From the NCBI RefSeq assembly GCF_026262575.1, contig NZ_JAPKFL010000021.1:1-64000 (forward strand): 64,000 bases of DNA, given 5' to 3'. Of the stretch, positions 24,216 to 32,862 are shown piece by piece. The first letter of the stretch is position 1. The number at the start of each line of letters is the position of its first letter. The notes beneath the pieces are model-generated. The model saw only the letters and a list, made by a program, of their open reading frames with translations, was not told the origin of the DNA and did not search any database. Both the position numbers and the translations under genes were made by a program. The stretch is from Streptomyces marinisediminis. GTDB taxonomy: Bacteria; Actinomycetota; Actinomycetes; Streptomycetales; Streptomycetaceae.

Positions 24216-25082
24216 CTACTTCAGCAGCCGCGACATGCGGCGATCGGCCAGCACCCGGCCGCCGGTCTGGCACCGCGGGCAGTACTGGAGCGAGGAGTCG
24301 GCGAACGCGACCTCGCGGATCGGCTCCCCGCACACCGGGCACGGCCGGCCGGTGCGCCCGTGCACCCGCAGGCCGACCCGCTTCTCCGCCTTCAGCTCCC
24401 CCGCCCCCAGCCCCCGGGCGCGCTCGACGGCGTCCCGCAGGGTGGCGCCCAGGGCGTCGTAGAGCGTGCGGCTCTCCTCGTCGGTGAGGTCGCCGGCCAG
24501 CCGGTACGGGGAGAGGCGGGCGGCGTGCAGCACCTCGTCGGAGTAGGCGTTGCCGATGCCTGCGACGACGCTCTGGTCCCGCAGGACGCCCTTGATCCGG
24601 TGCCGCCGCCCGGCGAGCAGGGCCCGGAAGGCCTCCAGGGTGAAGTCCGGCGCGAGCGGGTCGGGCCCCAGCCGGGCGATGCCGGGCACCTCGGCCGGAT
24701 CGCGCACGCAGTACACGGCCAGCCGCTTGTGCGTGCCCGCTTCCGTGAGGTCGAAGCCGTCGCGCGCGGGTCCGGCGAGCTGGACGCGCAGTGCCAGCGG
24801 CCCCCTGCCCGGGCGAGGCGGGGCAGCGGGCAGCGACTCCTGCCAGCGCAGCCACCCCGCCCGCGCCAGGTGGACCACCAGGTGCAGTCCGTCCGCGTGC
24901 AGGTCCAGGAACTTGCCGTGCCGCGCGACGCCGGTGAAGGCGGCCCCCTTCAGCGCCGTCACCGGTGGGTCGAACGTCTTCAGGACACTGACGGCGACCG
25001 GGCGGACCGCCTCGACGGTGCGCCCGGTCAGCCGTTCGGCGAGGGCGTCGCGGAGCGCCGCGACCTCGGGCAGTTCGGGCAT
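24216..25082 (-). CDS. Fpg/Nei-family DNA glycosylase
   Basis: 288 aa. The N-terminus MPELPEV gives the catalytic Pro1 (after Met removal) and Glu. The conserved Lys is in VARHGKFLDLH, the helix-two-turn-helix is VVAGIGNAYSDEVLHAARLSP, and the C-terminal zinc finger is CPVC, 16 residues, then CPRC. It excises oxidised purines or pyrimidines and nicks the abasic site (base-excision repair). The loop near residues 78-95 (AAPPRPGRGPLAL) is typical of actinobacterial homologues. It is likely co-transcribed with the downstream ferredoxin-like gene. Confidence 0.94.
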   Translation of the reverse strand: MPELPEVAALRDALAERLTGRTVEAVRPVAVSVLKTFDPPVTALKGAAFTGVARHGKFLDLHADGLHLVVHLARAGWLRWQESLPAAPPRPGRGPLALRVQLAGPARDGFDLTEAGTHKRLAVYCVRDPAEVPGIARLGPDPLAPDFTLEAFRALLAGRRHRIKGVLRDQSVVAGIGNAYSDEVLHAARLSPYRLAGDLTDEESRTLYDALGATLRDAVERARGLGAGELKAEKRVGLRVHGRTGRPCPVCGEPIREVAFADSSLQYCPRCQTGGRVLADRRMSRLLK

Positions 25083-25152
25083 GCGCCCAGTGTCGCGCAG
25101 GGGCGTCCACCCGTCACCCGCTCCGGCGGCGCGCAGGGGCGCGCCGCCGGGT

Positions 25153-26007
25153 TCACCTGCGGTTGTACAGCCGCATCGTCACCGTGCCGAAGACGGCGAC
25201 GAGGGCGGCGCCCCACCCCAGCGACCAGGCGATCTCGGCCCCCGGCCACTCGCCGGCCATCAGTCCGCGCACGGCGGACGCCAGGTGGGTGATCGGGCTG
25301 TTGTTGACGAACGCCTGCAGCCACCCCGGCATCGTCGAGGGGTCGACGAAGATGTTGCTGAGGAAGGTGGCCGGGAAGAGCACCATCATGCTGACGCCCA
25401 TCACGGACTTCTCGGTGCGCAGCAGCAGCCCGAACATCGTCCACACCCAGGAGAAGCAGAACGAGAACACCACCAGCAGCGCCACCCCGGCGAGCACCCC
25501 GGGCACCCCGCCCGCGGGCCGGAACCCCATGATCAGGCCCACGGTGAGCATGACGGCCGAGCCGATGGCGTAGCGCAGCATGTCGCCCAGCAGGTAGCCG
25601 ACCATCGGCGCGGGCCGCCATATCGGCAGCGTCCGGAACCGGTCGAAGACGCCCTTCTCGATGTCGATGTTGACCGCGACGCCGGTGTACATGGTGATCA
25701 TCACGATGCTCATCACCAGGATGCCGGGCAGCAGGAACTGCAGGTACTGCTGCGTGGACCCGGCCAGCGCACCGCCGAAGAGGTACGTGTACATCAGCAC
25801 CATCATGATCGGGAAGGCGGTGACGTCGAAGAGCTGCTCGGGCACGTGCTTGATCTTCAGCATGGCGCGCCAGCCGAAGGCGAGGGACGCCGCCCAGGCG
25901 CTGGGCCGGGGCGGGCGCTCGGCGCTGACCAGCAACGGGGCCAGGCCCTCGGCGCTCACCGGGGCCAGCTCCTCGCCGTCGGCCCGGGTCGGTGCGGTGG
26001 TGGTCAT
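25153..26007 (-). CDS. ABC-2 type permease, DrrB-like
   Basis: 284 aa starting at ATG 26007, which overlaps the ATPase stop (ATGA). After a cytoplasmic N-terminus there are six hydrophobic segments (LFDVTAFPIMMVLMYTYLFGGAL; LLPGILVMSIVMITMYTGVAVNIDIEKGVFDRFRTLPI; MLRYAIGSAVMLTVGLIMGF; VLAGVALLVVFSFCFSWVWTMFGLLL; SVMGVSMMVLFPATFLSNIFV; AWSLGWGAALVAVFGTVTM). It carries the DrrB/NodJ-type GVFDRFRTLPI motif that contacts the ATPase. It forms an exporter with the ATPase encoded directly upstream. No antibiotic gene cluster is adjacent, so the substrate is unknown. Confidence 0.92.
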   Translation of the reverse strand: MTTTAPTRADGEELAPVSAEGLAPLLVSAERPPRPSAWAASLAFGWRAMLKIKHVPEQLFDVTAFPIMMVLMYTYLFGGALAGSTQQYLQFLLPGILVMSIVMITMYTGVAVNIDIEKGVFDRFRTLPIWRPAPMVGYLLGDMLRYAIGSAVMLTVGLIMGFRPAGGVPGVLAGVALLVVFSFCFSWVWTMFGLLLRTEKSVMGVSMMVLFPATFLSNIFVDPSTMPGWLQAFVNNSPITHLASAVRGLMAGEWPGAEIAWSLGWGAALVAVFGTVTMRLYNRR

Positions 26008-27044
26008 GCCAGGGCCTCCTTGGACTCCTGCGCGCGCCGCTCGGTGGCGGGGCGGTCGGTGAGGGCGAGGAAGACCTCGTCCAGACTGGGCTGGCCGAGG
26101 GAGAAGTTGTCGACGACGACGCCGCCGCGCGCGAGTTCCGCGAGCGCGCGCGAGGCCTGCTCCGCGGCGTCCTGCCCGCCGTCGCCCACCCGGGCGGTCA
26201 GCGCCACGGCGTCGGCCTCCAGTTGCGGCTCCACGCCCAGGACGGAGCCCAGGATGCGGGCGGCCTCGGGGCGCTGCTCGGCGCTGCGCAGCCGCAGGTG
26301 TACCGAGCCGGCGCCCACGGACGCCTTCAGCTCGCCCTTGGTGCCCTCGGCGATGACCCTGCCGTGGTCGATCACGGCGATGCGCGAGGCGAGCTGGTCG
26401 GCCTCGTCGAGATACTGCGTCGTCAGCAGCACGGTCGTGCCCTGGGCGACGACGGCCCGGACGATCTCCCAGACCTGGTTGCGGCTGCGCGGGTCGAGGC
26501 CCGTCGTCGGCTCGTCCAGGAAGAGCAGGTCGGGCGTGTTGAGGATGCTCGCGGCGATGTCGATGCGGCGGCGCATGCCGCCGGAGTAGTTCTTGACCTG
26601 GCGCCCGGCGGCCTCGGTGAGCCCGAAGGCCTCCAGCAGATGGCCGGAGCGCTCGCGCGCGGCCCGCTTGCCGTGCCCGAGCAGGCGGCCGAGCAGCACC
26701 AGGTTCTCGGTGCCGGTCAGGTCCTCGTCGACGGAGGCGTACTGGCCGGTCAGGCTGACCCGGCCGCGCACGGCGTCGGCCTCGTGCAGCACGTCGTGGC
26801 CGAAGACGCGGGCCTCGCCGCCGTCCGGGCGCAGCAGCGTGGCCAGCATCTTCACCGCCGTCGTCTTGCCCGCCCCGTTGGGGCCGAGGACGCCGTAGAC
26901 CATCCCGGCCGGGACCCGAAGGTCCACCCCGTCCACCGCCCGGGTCTCCCCGAAGGTCTTCACCAGTCCCGAGGTCTCGATCGCGAGCCCGGAGCCCGGA
27001 TCGTCGCGGCGCCCCACCCTGTGCGCTGTCATGGTCGTGCTCAC
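26004..27044 (-). CDS. ABC transporter ATPase, DrrA-like
   Basis: 346 aa (GTG 27044; ATG 27032 is an equally possible start, with GGAAG upstream of both). Walker A is GPNGAGKTT, the signature YSGGMRRRIDIA, Walker B LLFLDEPTTGLD, and the H-loop region LLTTQYLDEAD, exactly the daunorubicin-resistance DrrA pattern. The C-terminal about 90 residues, ending FSLGQPSLDEVFLALTDRPA, are the DrrA/DUF4162-type regulatory extension (SLDEVFL box). It powers the adjacent permease. Confidence 0.94.
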   Translation of the reverse strand: MSTTMTAHRVGRRDDPGSGLAIETSGLVKTFGETRAVDGVDLRVPAGMVYGVLGPNGAGKTTAVKMLATLLRPDGGEARVFGHDVLHEADAVRGRVSLTGQYASVDEDLTGTENLVLLGRLLGHGKRAARERSGHLLEAFGLTEAAGRQVKNYSGGMRRRIDIAASILNTPDLLFLDEPTTGLDPRSRNQVWEIVRAVVAQGTTVLLTTQYLDEADQLASRIAVIDHGRVIAEGTKGELKASVGAGSVHLRLRSAEQRPEAARILGSVLGVEPQLEADAVALTARVGDGGQDAAEQASRALAELARGGVVVDNFSLGQPSLDEVFLALTDRPATERRAQESKEALA

Positions 27045-27289
27045 TTCCGTGTGTGGTCGTCGTCGTGCTCTGGTTGTGACGGTTCGCGGCCCCGCTTCTC
27101 ATCGGCCCCGCACTCGTCGAGTGTGACGCGCACCACTGACAACGTATGCCCGGCCGGGTCCCGAGGCACCCCGGGACCGGCCCTGGGTCCCGGCCGGGCC
27201 CGGCTCCCGGGCTGCCGGGGTCCGCAAACCGGCCCCCGCGCCGCCCGTCCGGCCCCAGCGCCCGTTCCGCTCCGGGCCCCGGCCTCCGG

Positions 27290-28093
27290 TCAGCCGCGTA
27301 GCCGGTCGACCGTGTGCAGGGCGGCCTGGGCCAGCGCCAGGCGGACGTCGAGGCCGTCCTCGTCCCACACGTACTCCCCCCGGCCGTGCCGGAAGCCGAG
27401 GACGCCGCGCGAGCCGGCCGCCCGCCGCCAGACCACGCGGCGCGGCGCGCTCCACACCACCAGCTCCGTGACGTGGCCCAGCGTCACGAGCGCCGCCAGC
27501 AGCGACACCCCGGCGAACAGGAACCACAGCGGCAGCAGCGCCGCGAAGGCGAGCCAGCCCGCCAGGGTGCCGCGGTGCCCCACCACGGCACCGCCGGTCA
27601 CCGGCTCGATCCGCCACCGGACCCGCCCGGTCCACCGCGAGCGCCCCGTGCCGATGCGGCCCAGCGGGCGGCCGTCTGCGTCCAGCACCGCGAAGGAGCG
27701 GGGACGCGCGAGCGGTGGCTCGGGCCGTACCACGCAGCGCACGTCGCCGCCCGCGCCCGCCGGAGCCGGGGTGCCGTCGGCCGTACCGGCGTCAGCCGTG
27801 TCCGGGGCGCACACCGTGAGCACCGGGTGGTCGGCGTCCCGTCCGGCCGACTTCTCCGCCCGCGCCTCCACCTCCCGGACGGTCACCGGACCGCCCGCCG
27901 CCCGCGGTGCCGCGAACGTCCCCGGGGCCCCGGGCAGGACCCGGGCCAGCGCGTGCGACCTGCGGTGTTCGCCCACCGGCAGCACCAGCCACCCGCTGTC
28001 CCACAGTTCGCACTCCTGCACGGTGAACGCCGACCGCCGCACCGGTTCCGCTCCCCTCCGCCGCTTGGTCCCCCGCCTGCCGGGGGCGTGCAC
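27290..28093 (-). CDS. uncharacterised membrane-associated protein
   Basis: 267 aa from GTG 28093; the longer frame would cross the divergent start at 28128. A recognisable actinobacterial pattern opens it (RRSAFTVQECELWDSGWLVLPVGEHRRSHALARV), followed by a variable middle and a second strand-rich part (SFAVLDADGRPLGRIGTGRSRWTGRVRWRIEPV). Then come one hydrophobic hairpin (LAGWLAFAALLPLWFLFAGVSLLAALVTLGHV) and a C-terminal HGRGEYVWDEDGLDVRLALAQAAL. The layout vaguely recalls LURP/scramblase-like proteins, but I cannot assign a family. It is divergent from the small membrane protein gene. Confidence 0.7.
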   Translation of the reverse strand: MHAPGRRGTKRRRGAEPVRRSAFTVQECELWDSGWLVLPVGEHRRSHALARVLPGAPGTFAAPRAAGGPVTVREVEARAEKSAGRDADHPVLTVCAPDTADAGTADGTPAPAGAGGDVRCVVRPEPPLARPRSFAVLDADGRPLGRIGTGRSRWTGRVRWRIEPVTGGAVVGHRGTLAGWLAFAALLPLWFLFAGVSLLAALVTLGHVTELVVWSAPRRVVWRRAAGSRGVLGFRHGRGEYVWDEDGLDVRLALAQAALHTVDRLRG

Positions 28094-28127
28094 CTGACCG
28101 TAGGGGAAAGCATTACGCTCCTGGGCT

Positions 28128-28436
28128 ATGACGGCACTCGGCGAGAACGACACGACCCCCCACCACGTCGCCCGGGAAGGCGGCGGACTGACGCCTCGCC
28201 AGGCCCGGTTGGTCAGGGGAGTCGCGGCGGCGGTCGTGATGGCCGCGGTGGCCGTGACCATGGTCGTCCGCTTCGCCGTCAAGCCCTCCCTGCTGACCCT
28301 GGGGCTCTACGGGGTGGCGCTGATCCTCTCCGGCACCGCGATCCAGCTCAGCCGCCGCGGGCGCACCCGGGTCGCCACCGCCGTGCTCGCCGGTGGTCTG
28401 GCCGTCGCGGTGCTGGCCGAACCGCTCCTGGGATAG
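28128..28436 (+). CDS. small membrane protein
   Basis: 102 aa with a hydrophilic head (about 30 residues) and three hydrophobic helices (VRGVAAAVVMAAVAVTMVVRF; SLLTLGLYGVALILSGTAIQL; VATAVLAGGLAVAVLAEPLLG). The family is uncertain (DUF3188-like short membrane proteins are similar in size). It is divergent from the gene at 28093 with a 34-nt gap containing an AT-richer promoter-like stretch (gggaaagcattacgctcc). Confidence 0.75.
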   Translation: MTALGENDTTPHHVAREGGGLTPRQARLVRGVAAAVVMAAVAVTMVVRFAVKPSLLTLGLYGVALILSGTAIQLSRRGRTRVATAVLAGGLAVAVLAEPLLG

Positions 28437-28485
28437 AGGTGGGGACGGCGTCGCGGCCCGGACCGGTGCTGCGTAGGGTGCGGGC

Positions 28486-29142
28486 ATGAACGACGAGCTG
28501 CCCCAGATGCGGGCGTCGGACGCCGAACGGGACCGGGTCGCCGAGGTGCTCAGGGACGCACTGGCCGAAGGGCGGTTGACGACGGAGGAGTTCGGCGAGC
28601 GGCTGGAGTCCGTCTACCAGGCCCGCACCCGGGCCGAACTCCTCCCGCTCACCGCCGACCTGCCGCACGACGACGAGCCGGAGCGGCCCCTGGCCCCGGC
28701 CGCGCGGGGCTGGGCCGAGCGGTTCGGCGGACGCCCGACGTCCAGCGGCGGGCTCGCGCTGATGGGCGCGTTCGTGCGCAAGGGGCCGTGGGTCGCGCCG
28801 AAGGCGTTCACCGCCGTCGCCTTCTGGGGCGGCGGGGAGATCGACCTGCGCGAAGCCCGCTTCGAGGACCGGGAGATCGTCGTCCGCGCCGTGGCGATCA
28901 TGGGCGGGGTGCACGTCATCGTGCCGCCCGACGCCGAGGTGACCGTGGGCGGCGTGGGCATCATGGGCGGCTTCGACCACACGGCCACCGGAGCGGGCGC
29001 GCCGGGTGCCGTGCGCGTCACCGTCACCGGCCTCGCCTTCTGGGGCGGCGTCTCCGTGGAGCGGCGGGCGCCGGGCGCGGACGCCGGGGACGACGGCAAG
29101 CGGCTGGACGGCGGCGGGGGCGGCCCGCGCGCCCTGCGCTGA
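28486..29142 (+). CDS. DUF1707 (SHOCT-like) and LiaF-like domain protein
   Basis: 218 aa. Residues about 3-55 are DUF1707 (LPQMRASDAERDRVAEVLRDALAEGRLTTEEFGERLESVYQARTRAEL). The C-terminal half repeats beta-strand units (VAFWGGGEIDLREARF, VRAVAIMGGVHVIVPPDAEVTVGGVGIMGGFDH, ALAFWGG-type) typical of the cell-wall-active-antibiotic-response (LiaF/DUF2154) fold. It is usually an envelope-stress sensor component, here without transmembrane helices. It ends before a strong hairpin. Confidence 0.9.
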   Translation: MNDELPQMRASDAERDRVAEVLRDALAEGRLTTEEFGERLESVYQARTRAELLPLTADLPHDDEPERPLAPAARGWAERFGGRPTSSGGLALMGAFVRKGPWVAPKAFTAVAFWGGGEIDLREARFEDREIVVRAVAIMGGVHVIVPPDAEVTVGGVGIMGGFDHTATGAGAPGAVRVTVTGLAFWGGVSVERRAPGADAGDDGKRLDGGGGGPRALR

Positions 29143-29150
29143 CGGCTCCG

Positions 29151-29182
29151 CCGACCCGGTCCGCACGGCCGGACCGGGTCGG
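29151..29182 (+). terminator. 13-bp perfect hairpin after the DUF1707 gene
   Basis: CCGACCCGGTCCG (29151-29163) pairs with 29170-29182 around CACGGC. A short C-rich quasi-repeat (caccgcaccgcacccc) follows up to the next gene. Confidence 0.7.
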
Positions 29183-29294
29183 CCGCCCACCGCATCGCCC
29201 CCCACCGCACCGCACCCCATCCCACCGCACCGCACCCCGCACCGCGCGGCCTCGCCCCGGCTCCGCGGCGCCCGGTACCCGGAGGAACCCCGCC

Positions 29295-30368
29295 ATGAGC
29301 TTCCAGCACGCGGCCGACATGATCGCGCACCAGGGGGAGGCCTGCGCCGAACTGGGCTCGCCGCTGTACGCGGAGCTGTTCGCGCGGGCGGCCGAGGACG
29401 TGCGCGCGGGCGGGCCCTGCGCCGAGGCGATCGCCGGCCACGAGGACGCCGCCGGGCCGCAGGCGCTGGCGCTGCGCCTCGCGGGCGGGGTGCACGCCCT
29501 CGCGCTCAGCGGCCGCGCCCCCGCGCTGGCCCGGTTCTACCCGAGCGCGGGCGGCGCCTTCTCACCCGCGGTGGCCGAGGCCGCGTGGGCGGCGTTCCGG
29601 GACACGGTCGCCGCCGAACTGCCCCGGGTGCGCGACTGGCTGACGCGGCCGCCGCAGACCAACGAGGTCGGCCGCGCCAACCTGCTCCTCGCGGGGCTGC
29701 TGTGGGCCGCCGACCGCGTGCCGCTGCCCGTGCGGCTGTTCGAGATCGGCGCCAGCGCGGGGCTGAACCTGCGGGCGGACCACTTCCGGTGCGTGGGCGA
29801 GGGCTACGCCTGGGGCGCGCCGGACGCCGAGGTCGTCCTGGACGGCGCCTGGCGCGGCGCGCCGCCCGACTGGCTGCCGCGGGCCGCCGCGCGCCACCCG
29901 GAGCTGGCGGTCGTGGCGCGCCGGGGGTGCGACCCCGACCCGGTCGACCCCTGCGCGCCCGGTGGCGCGCTCGCGCTGCGCGCCTACGTGTGGCCCGACC
30001 AGGCGGACCGGCACACGCGGCTGGCCGGGGCCCTGCGGCTCGCCCGTGCCGTGCCCGCCGAGGTGACGGCCACCGGTGCCGCCGCGTTCCTGCGCGGCGT
30101 CGAGCTGCGCGCGGGCACGCTGACGGTCGTGTGGCACTCGGTGATGCGCCAGTACGTGCCCGGCGCCGAGTGGGACGCCGTCCGCCGCGAGCTGGACCGG
30201 CTGGCCGCCGGGTCGGGGCCCGACCGGGGCTTCGCGCACCTGGCCTTCGAACCCGAGCAAGTCGGCGGGCGGCGCCCCTTCCGGCTCACCGCGCGCGTGG
30301 GCCGTGAGCCCGCCGTGCCGCTCGCCGACGCCGCGCCGCACGGGCTGCCCGCGCATGCGCCCGCCTGA
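29295..30368 (+). CDS. DUF2332 family protein
   Basis: 357 aa from ATG 29295, with GGAGGAAC upstream. The DUF2332 pattern is clear: an N-terminal FQHAADMIAHQGEACAELGSPLYAELFARAAEDV, then NEVGRANLLLAGLLWAADRVPLPVRLFEIGASAGLNLRADHF, which resembles a SAM-dependent methyltransferase motif I, and a C-terminal VWHSVMRQYVP. The enzymatic role is undetermined. Its last 14 nt overlap the endonuclease V start. Confidence 0.88.
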   Translation: MSFQHAADMIAHQGEACAELGSPLYAELFARAAEDVRAGGPCAEAIAGHEDAAGPQALALRLAGGVHALALSGRAPALARFYPSAGGAFSPAVAEAAWAAFRDTVAAELPRVRDWLTRPPQTNEVGRANLLLAGLLWAADRVPLPVRLFEIGASAGLNLRADHFRCVGEGYAWGAPDAEVVLDGAWRGAPPDWLPRAAARHPELAVVARRGCDPDPVDPCAPGGALALRAYVWPDQADRHTRLAGALRLARAVPAEVTATGAAAFLRGVELRAGTLTVVWHSVMRQYVPGAEWDAVRRELDRLAAGSGPDRGFAHLAFEPEQVGGRRPFRLTARVGREPAVPLADAAPHGLPAHAPA

Positions 30369-31089
30369 CCACCGCCCGCCGCCGGGCGGATACGCGGCGG
30401 CGCACCGCACGCCGCCGACGCGGGCCGCCGCCGTCGCGGTGCAGGAGGAGCTGCGCGGGCGGGTGGTCGCGCTCGACCAGGGCCCGGCGCCCGGAGCGCC
30501 GGGCACTCTCGTGGCCGGGGTGGACGTCGCCTACGACGACGCGCGCGACGCGGTGGCCGCGGCGGCGGTCGTCGTCGACGCGGCCACCCTCGACGTCGTC
30601 GCGCAGGCCACCGCGCGCGGGCCGGTGCCGTTCCCGTACGTGCCCGGGCTGCTGGCCTTCCGCGAGCTGCCCGCCGCGCTCGCCGCGCTGGACCGGCTCC
30701 CGGTGGCGCCGGACCTCGTGGTGTGCGACGGGTACGGGATCGCCCACCCGCGCCGCTTCGGCCTGGCCAGCCACCTCGGAGTGATCACCGGGCTCCCGTC
30801 GATCGGCGTGGCGAAGAACCCGTTCGGCTTCGCCGTGCCGACGCCGCCGGGCGCCCCGCGCGGCAGCGTCGCACCGCTGGTGGACCCGGACACGGGGGAG
30901 GAGGTGGGCGCCGCCGTGCGCACCCGGGACGGGGTGCGGCCGGTGTACGTCTCCCTCGGGCACCGGGTGTCGTCGGCGGCGGCCTGCGCCCACGTGCTCT
31001 CGCTCGCGCGGGCGTACCGGCAGCCGGAGACCACGCGGCTGGCCGACCGCCTGTGCCGCGCGGAGCTGCGCCGACCGCCGGACGCGTGA
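30355..31089 (+). CDS. nfi: endonuclease V (deoxyinosine 3'-endonuclease)
   Basis: 244 aa from ATG 30355, overlapping the preceding stop. Motifs match EndoV: VAGVDVAYDD with the first catalytic Asp, PFPYVPGLLAFRELP, then LVVCDGYGIAHPRRFGLASHLGVITGLPSIGVAKNPF with the second Asp and His. Canonical proteins read DGxGxxHPRxxGxASHxGV, as here. It cleaves the second phosphodiester 3' to deoxyinosine, or inosine in RNA. The N-terminal about 20 residues (PPDHRPPPGGY) are probably disordered. It is convergent with the reductase gene at 15 nt. Confidence 0.94.
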   Translation: MRPPDHRPPPGGYAAAHRTPPTRAAAVAVQEELRGRVVALDQGPAPGAPGTLVAGVDVAYDDARDAVAAAAVVVDAATLDVVAQATARGPVPFPYVPGLLAFRELPAALAALDRLPVAPDLVVCDGYGIAHPRRFGLASHLGVITGLPSIGVAKNPFGFAVPTPPGAPRGSVAPLVDPDTGEEVGAAVRTRDGVRPVYVSLGHRVSSAAACAHVLSLARAYRQPETTRLADRLCRAELRRPPDA

Positions 31090-31104
31090 CCCGGGCCCGC
31101 GCCC

Positions 31105-32295
31105 TCACCGGCCGTGGTGCGTCACCCGGAAGCCGAGGCCGGCCGCCGACAGGCGGTCGATGAGCGGCCGGCCCATCGCGGCGGCGGGGGTGACCTGCCC
31201 GGCGGTGCGGGGAAGGTCGTCGAAGGCCAGGCACAGCGCGGACTCCGCCAGCATCTTGGCCGTCTCGTCGTAGCCGGGGTCGCCGCCGCTGACCTCGGTG
31301 GCGACCCGGCGGCCACCGCCCGTGCCGAGGAAGCGCACGGAGAAGGTGCTGCGGGCCCGCCGCTCCTCGCTCGGCCCCTCGCCCGGGGCCAGCCGGGCGG
31401 ACAGGGCGCGGCGGGCGGCGGGCACCTGGGCGAGCGCCACGAGCCCGGCCACCCCCGCGACGCCGCCGAGCGCGACCGGCAGCCGCCGCACCGCCGCCGC
31501 GTGCCGGTAGCGGAAGTCGGGCCCGTAGCGCTCCAGCGCGGCGGCCGAGCGGCCCACGACCTGCGGGTCGATGGTGGGCAGGGGCACCGCCCAGGCGCCC
31601 AGCAGCGGCACGCGGCGCACGCCGCCGGTGGGCAGGGAGATGCGCCGGTCCTCGGGCCTGGGTTCCGCCCGGCGCCGCTCGCGGGCCGCGTCGAGCGTCT
31701 GCCGGCCGCGGGCGAGCGCCTCCAGCGCGGAGGCCAGCGTGCCGCCGGAGAAGGTCGCGTCGGTGCGCACGTAGCCGTCGACGCGCAGCGGCACGCCCTC
31801 GGGGAGCTGTTCGACGGTGTAGAGCACGCCCAGGTCGTGCGGCACGGAGTCGAAGCCGCAGGCGTGCACCAGCCGGGCGCCGGTGCGCACGGCGGTGGCG
31901 TGGTGCCGCAGGTACATGGTGTCGACGAACTCGGGCTCGCCGCACAGGTCCACGTAGTCGGTTCCGGTCTCGGCGCAGGCGGCCACCAGGGGCGCCCCGT
32001 GGCGCAGGTAGGGACCGACGGTGCTGACGACCACCGAGGCGTCGGCGGCCAGGCGGCGCAGCGCGTCCGCGTCGCCGGCGTCGGCGTCCAGGAGGGGCAG
32101 CTCGCTCAGTTCCGCGCGCTCCGGGCGCAGGGCGGCCAGTTCGGCGCGGACGGCGGCGAGCTTGCCCCGGTTGCGTCCGGCCAGGGCCCAGCGGCAGCCG
32201 GGCGGCGCGTGCTCGGCCAGGTAGCGGGCGACCAGGCGGCCGGTGAATCCGGTGGCGCCGAACAGGACCAGGTCGTGGGCGGGGCTGGAGGGCAA
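31105..32295 (-). CDS. saccharopine-dehydrogenase-like / trans-acting enoyl reductase family oxidoreductase
   Basis: 396 aa from TTG 32295, with GAAGGAG 6 nt upstream. The N-terminal Rossmann motif is LVLFGATGFTGRLVARYLAEH (GxxGxxG), followed by WALAGRNRGKLAAV. The signatures YVDLCGEPEFVDTMYLRHHATA and HACGFDSVPHDLGV are those of the actinobacterial family that includes mycobacterial trans-acting enoyl reductases. A helical segment with a short hydrophobic stretch (VALGGVAGVAGLVALAQVP) suggests membrane or lipid association. The substrate is probably lipid-like. It stands next to a beta-oxidation operon but is transcribed away from it. Confidence 0.88.
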   Translation of the reverse strand: MPSSPAHDLVLFGATGFTGRLVARYLAEHAPPGCRWALAGRNRGKLAAVRAELAALRPERAELSELPLLDADAGDADALRRLAADASVVVSTVGPYLRHGAPLVAACAETGTDYVDLCGEPEFVDTMYLRHHATAVRTGARLVHACGFDSVPHDLGVLYTVEQLPEGVPLRVDGYVRTDATFSGGTLASALEALARGRQTLDAARERRRAEPRPEDRRISLPTGGVRRVPLLGAWAVPLPTIDPQVVGRSAAALERYGPDFRYRHAAAVRRLPVALGGVAGVAGLVALAQVPAARRALSARLAPGEGPSEERRARSTFSVRFLGTGGGRRVATEVSGGDPGYDETAKMLAESALCLAFDDLPRTAGQVTPAAAMGRPLIDRLSAAGLGFRVTHHGR

Positions 32296-32826
32296 GCGGG
32301 GGCTCCTTCGCCGGTCGTTGGGGACGCGCGGGCGGGCGGGCGGGCGTCGGTGCGCCGCCGCCTACCGCGACCGTATGGCCGGGCGGGCGGATGATCCACC
32401 GGTGCCACGGGAATCGAGGCGTGAGTTCGCCCTCACACCTCCGACGTCCGCCCGCGGAGCGGCCCGGTGCGGGCAACGCCCCCGGCGCGGAGGCGCGGTG
32501 GGACGGCCGGGAGGGCGCCCGTCCGCCTCGGACGGCTGACGGCCGGGCCGGCGCCACGCGCATCGGTCCCGGTCGCACGGCAGCGCCGTCCCCGGTCGCC
32601 GCCCGTCCGCGCGTGGGCTCGCCCGCCCCGGGCGGCGGCGTTGCCGGCACCGCCCGGCGTGCCGTCCGCTCCCGCGAGGGGTGCGGGGAGGAGCCGCCGC
32701 ACGTCCGCCCGGGGCGGGCGGGGGCCGGGCCGGGCCGCACCGGGCGTGCGCCACCGCGGTGTACCCGTCGGTAATCCGCGCCCCGGAAGGGCTTGTGCCG
32801 GGGGCCCCGCCTTCTTAGCATCATCG
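32296..32826. other. 530-nt non-coding region upstream of the beta-oxidation operon
   Basis: All frames are open because of GC bias, but none shows a domain, a good start or a ribosome site. A slightly AT-richer stretch (gtaatccgc, then cttcttagcatcatcgg, about 32770-32826) immediately before the dyad is the likely promoter. Confidence 0.6.
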
Positions 32827-32847
32827 GTGTTACATCAGTTGTGTCAC
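32827..32847. promoter_or_regulatory. dyad operator in front of the beta-oxidation operon
   Basis: Half-sites GTG-nn-ACA (32827-32834) and TGT-nn-CAC (32840-32847) are separated by 5 nt and end 15 nt before the ATG at 32863. The same half-sites occur in front of the MerR gene at 39807-39829. It is therefore a likely MerR binding site. Confidence 0.6.
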
Positions 32848-32862
32848 ATGGCTGGGGGCCTG

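Noticed and set aside
25153..27044. DrrAB pair as self-resistance of an antibiotic cluster
   Set aside because: No biosynthetic genes flank it; DrrAB-type exporters are common outside clusters.
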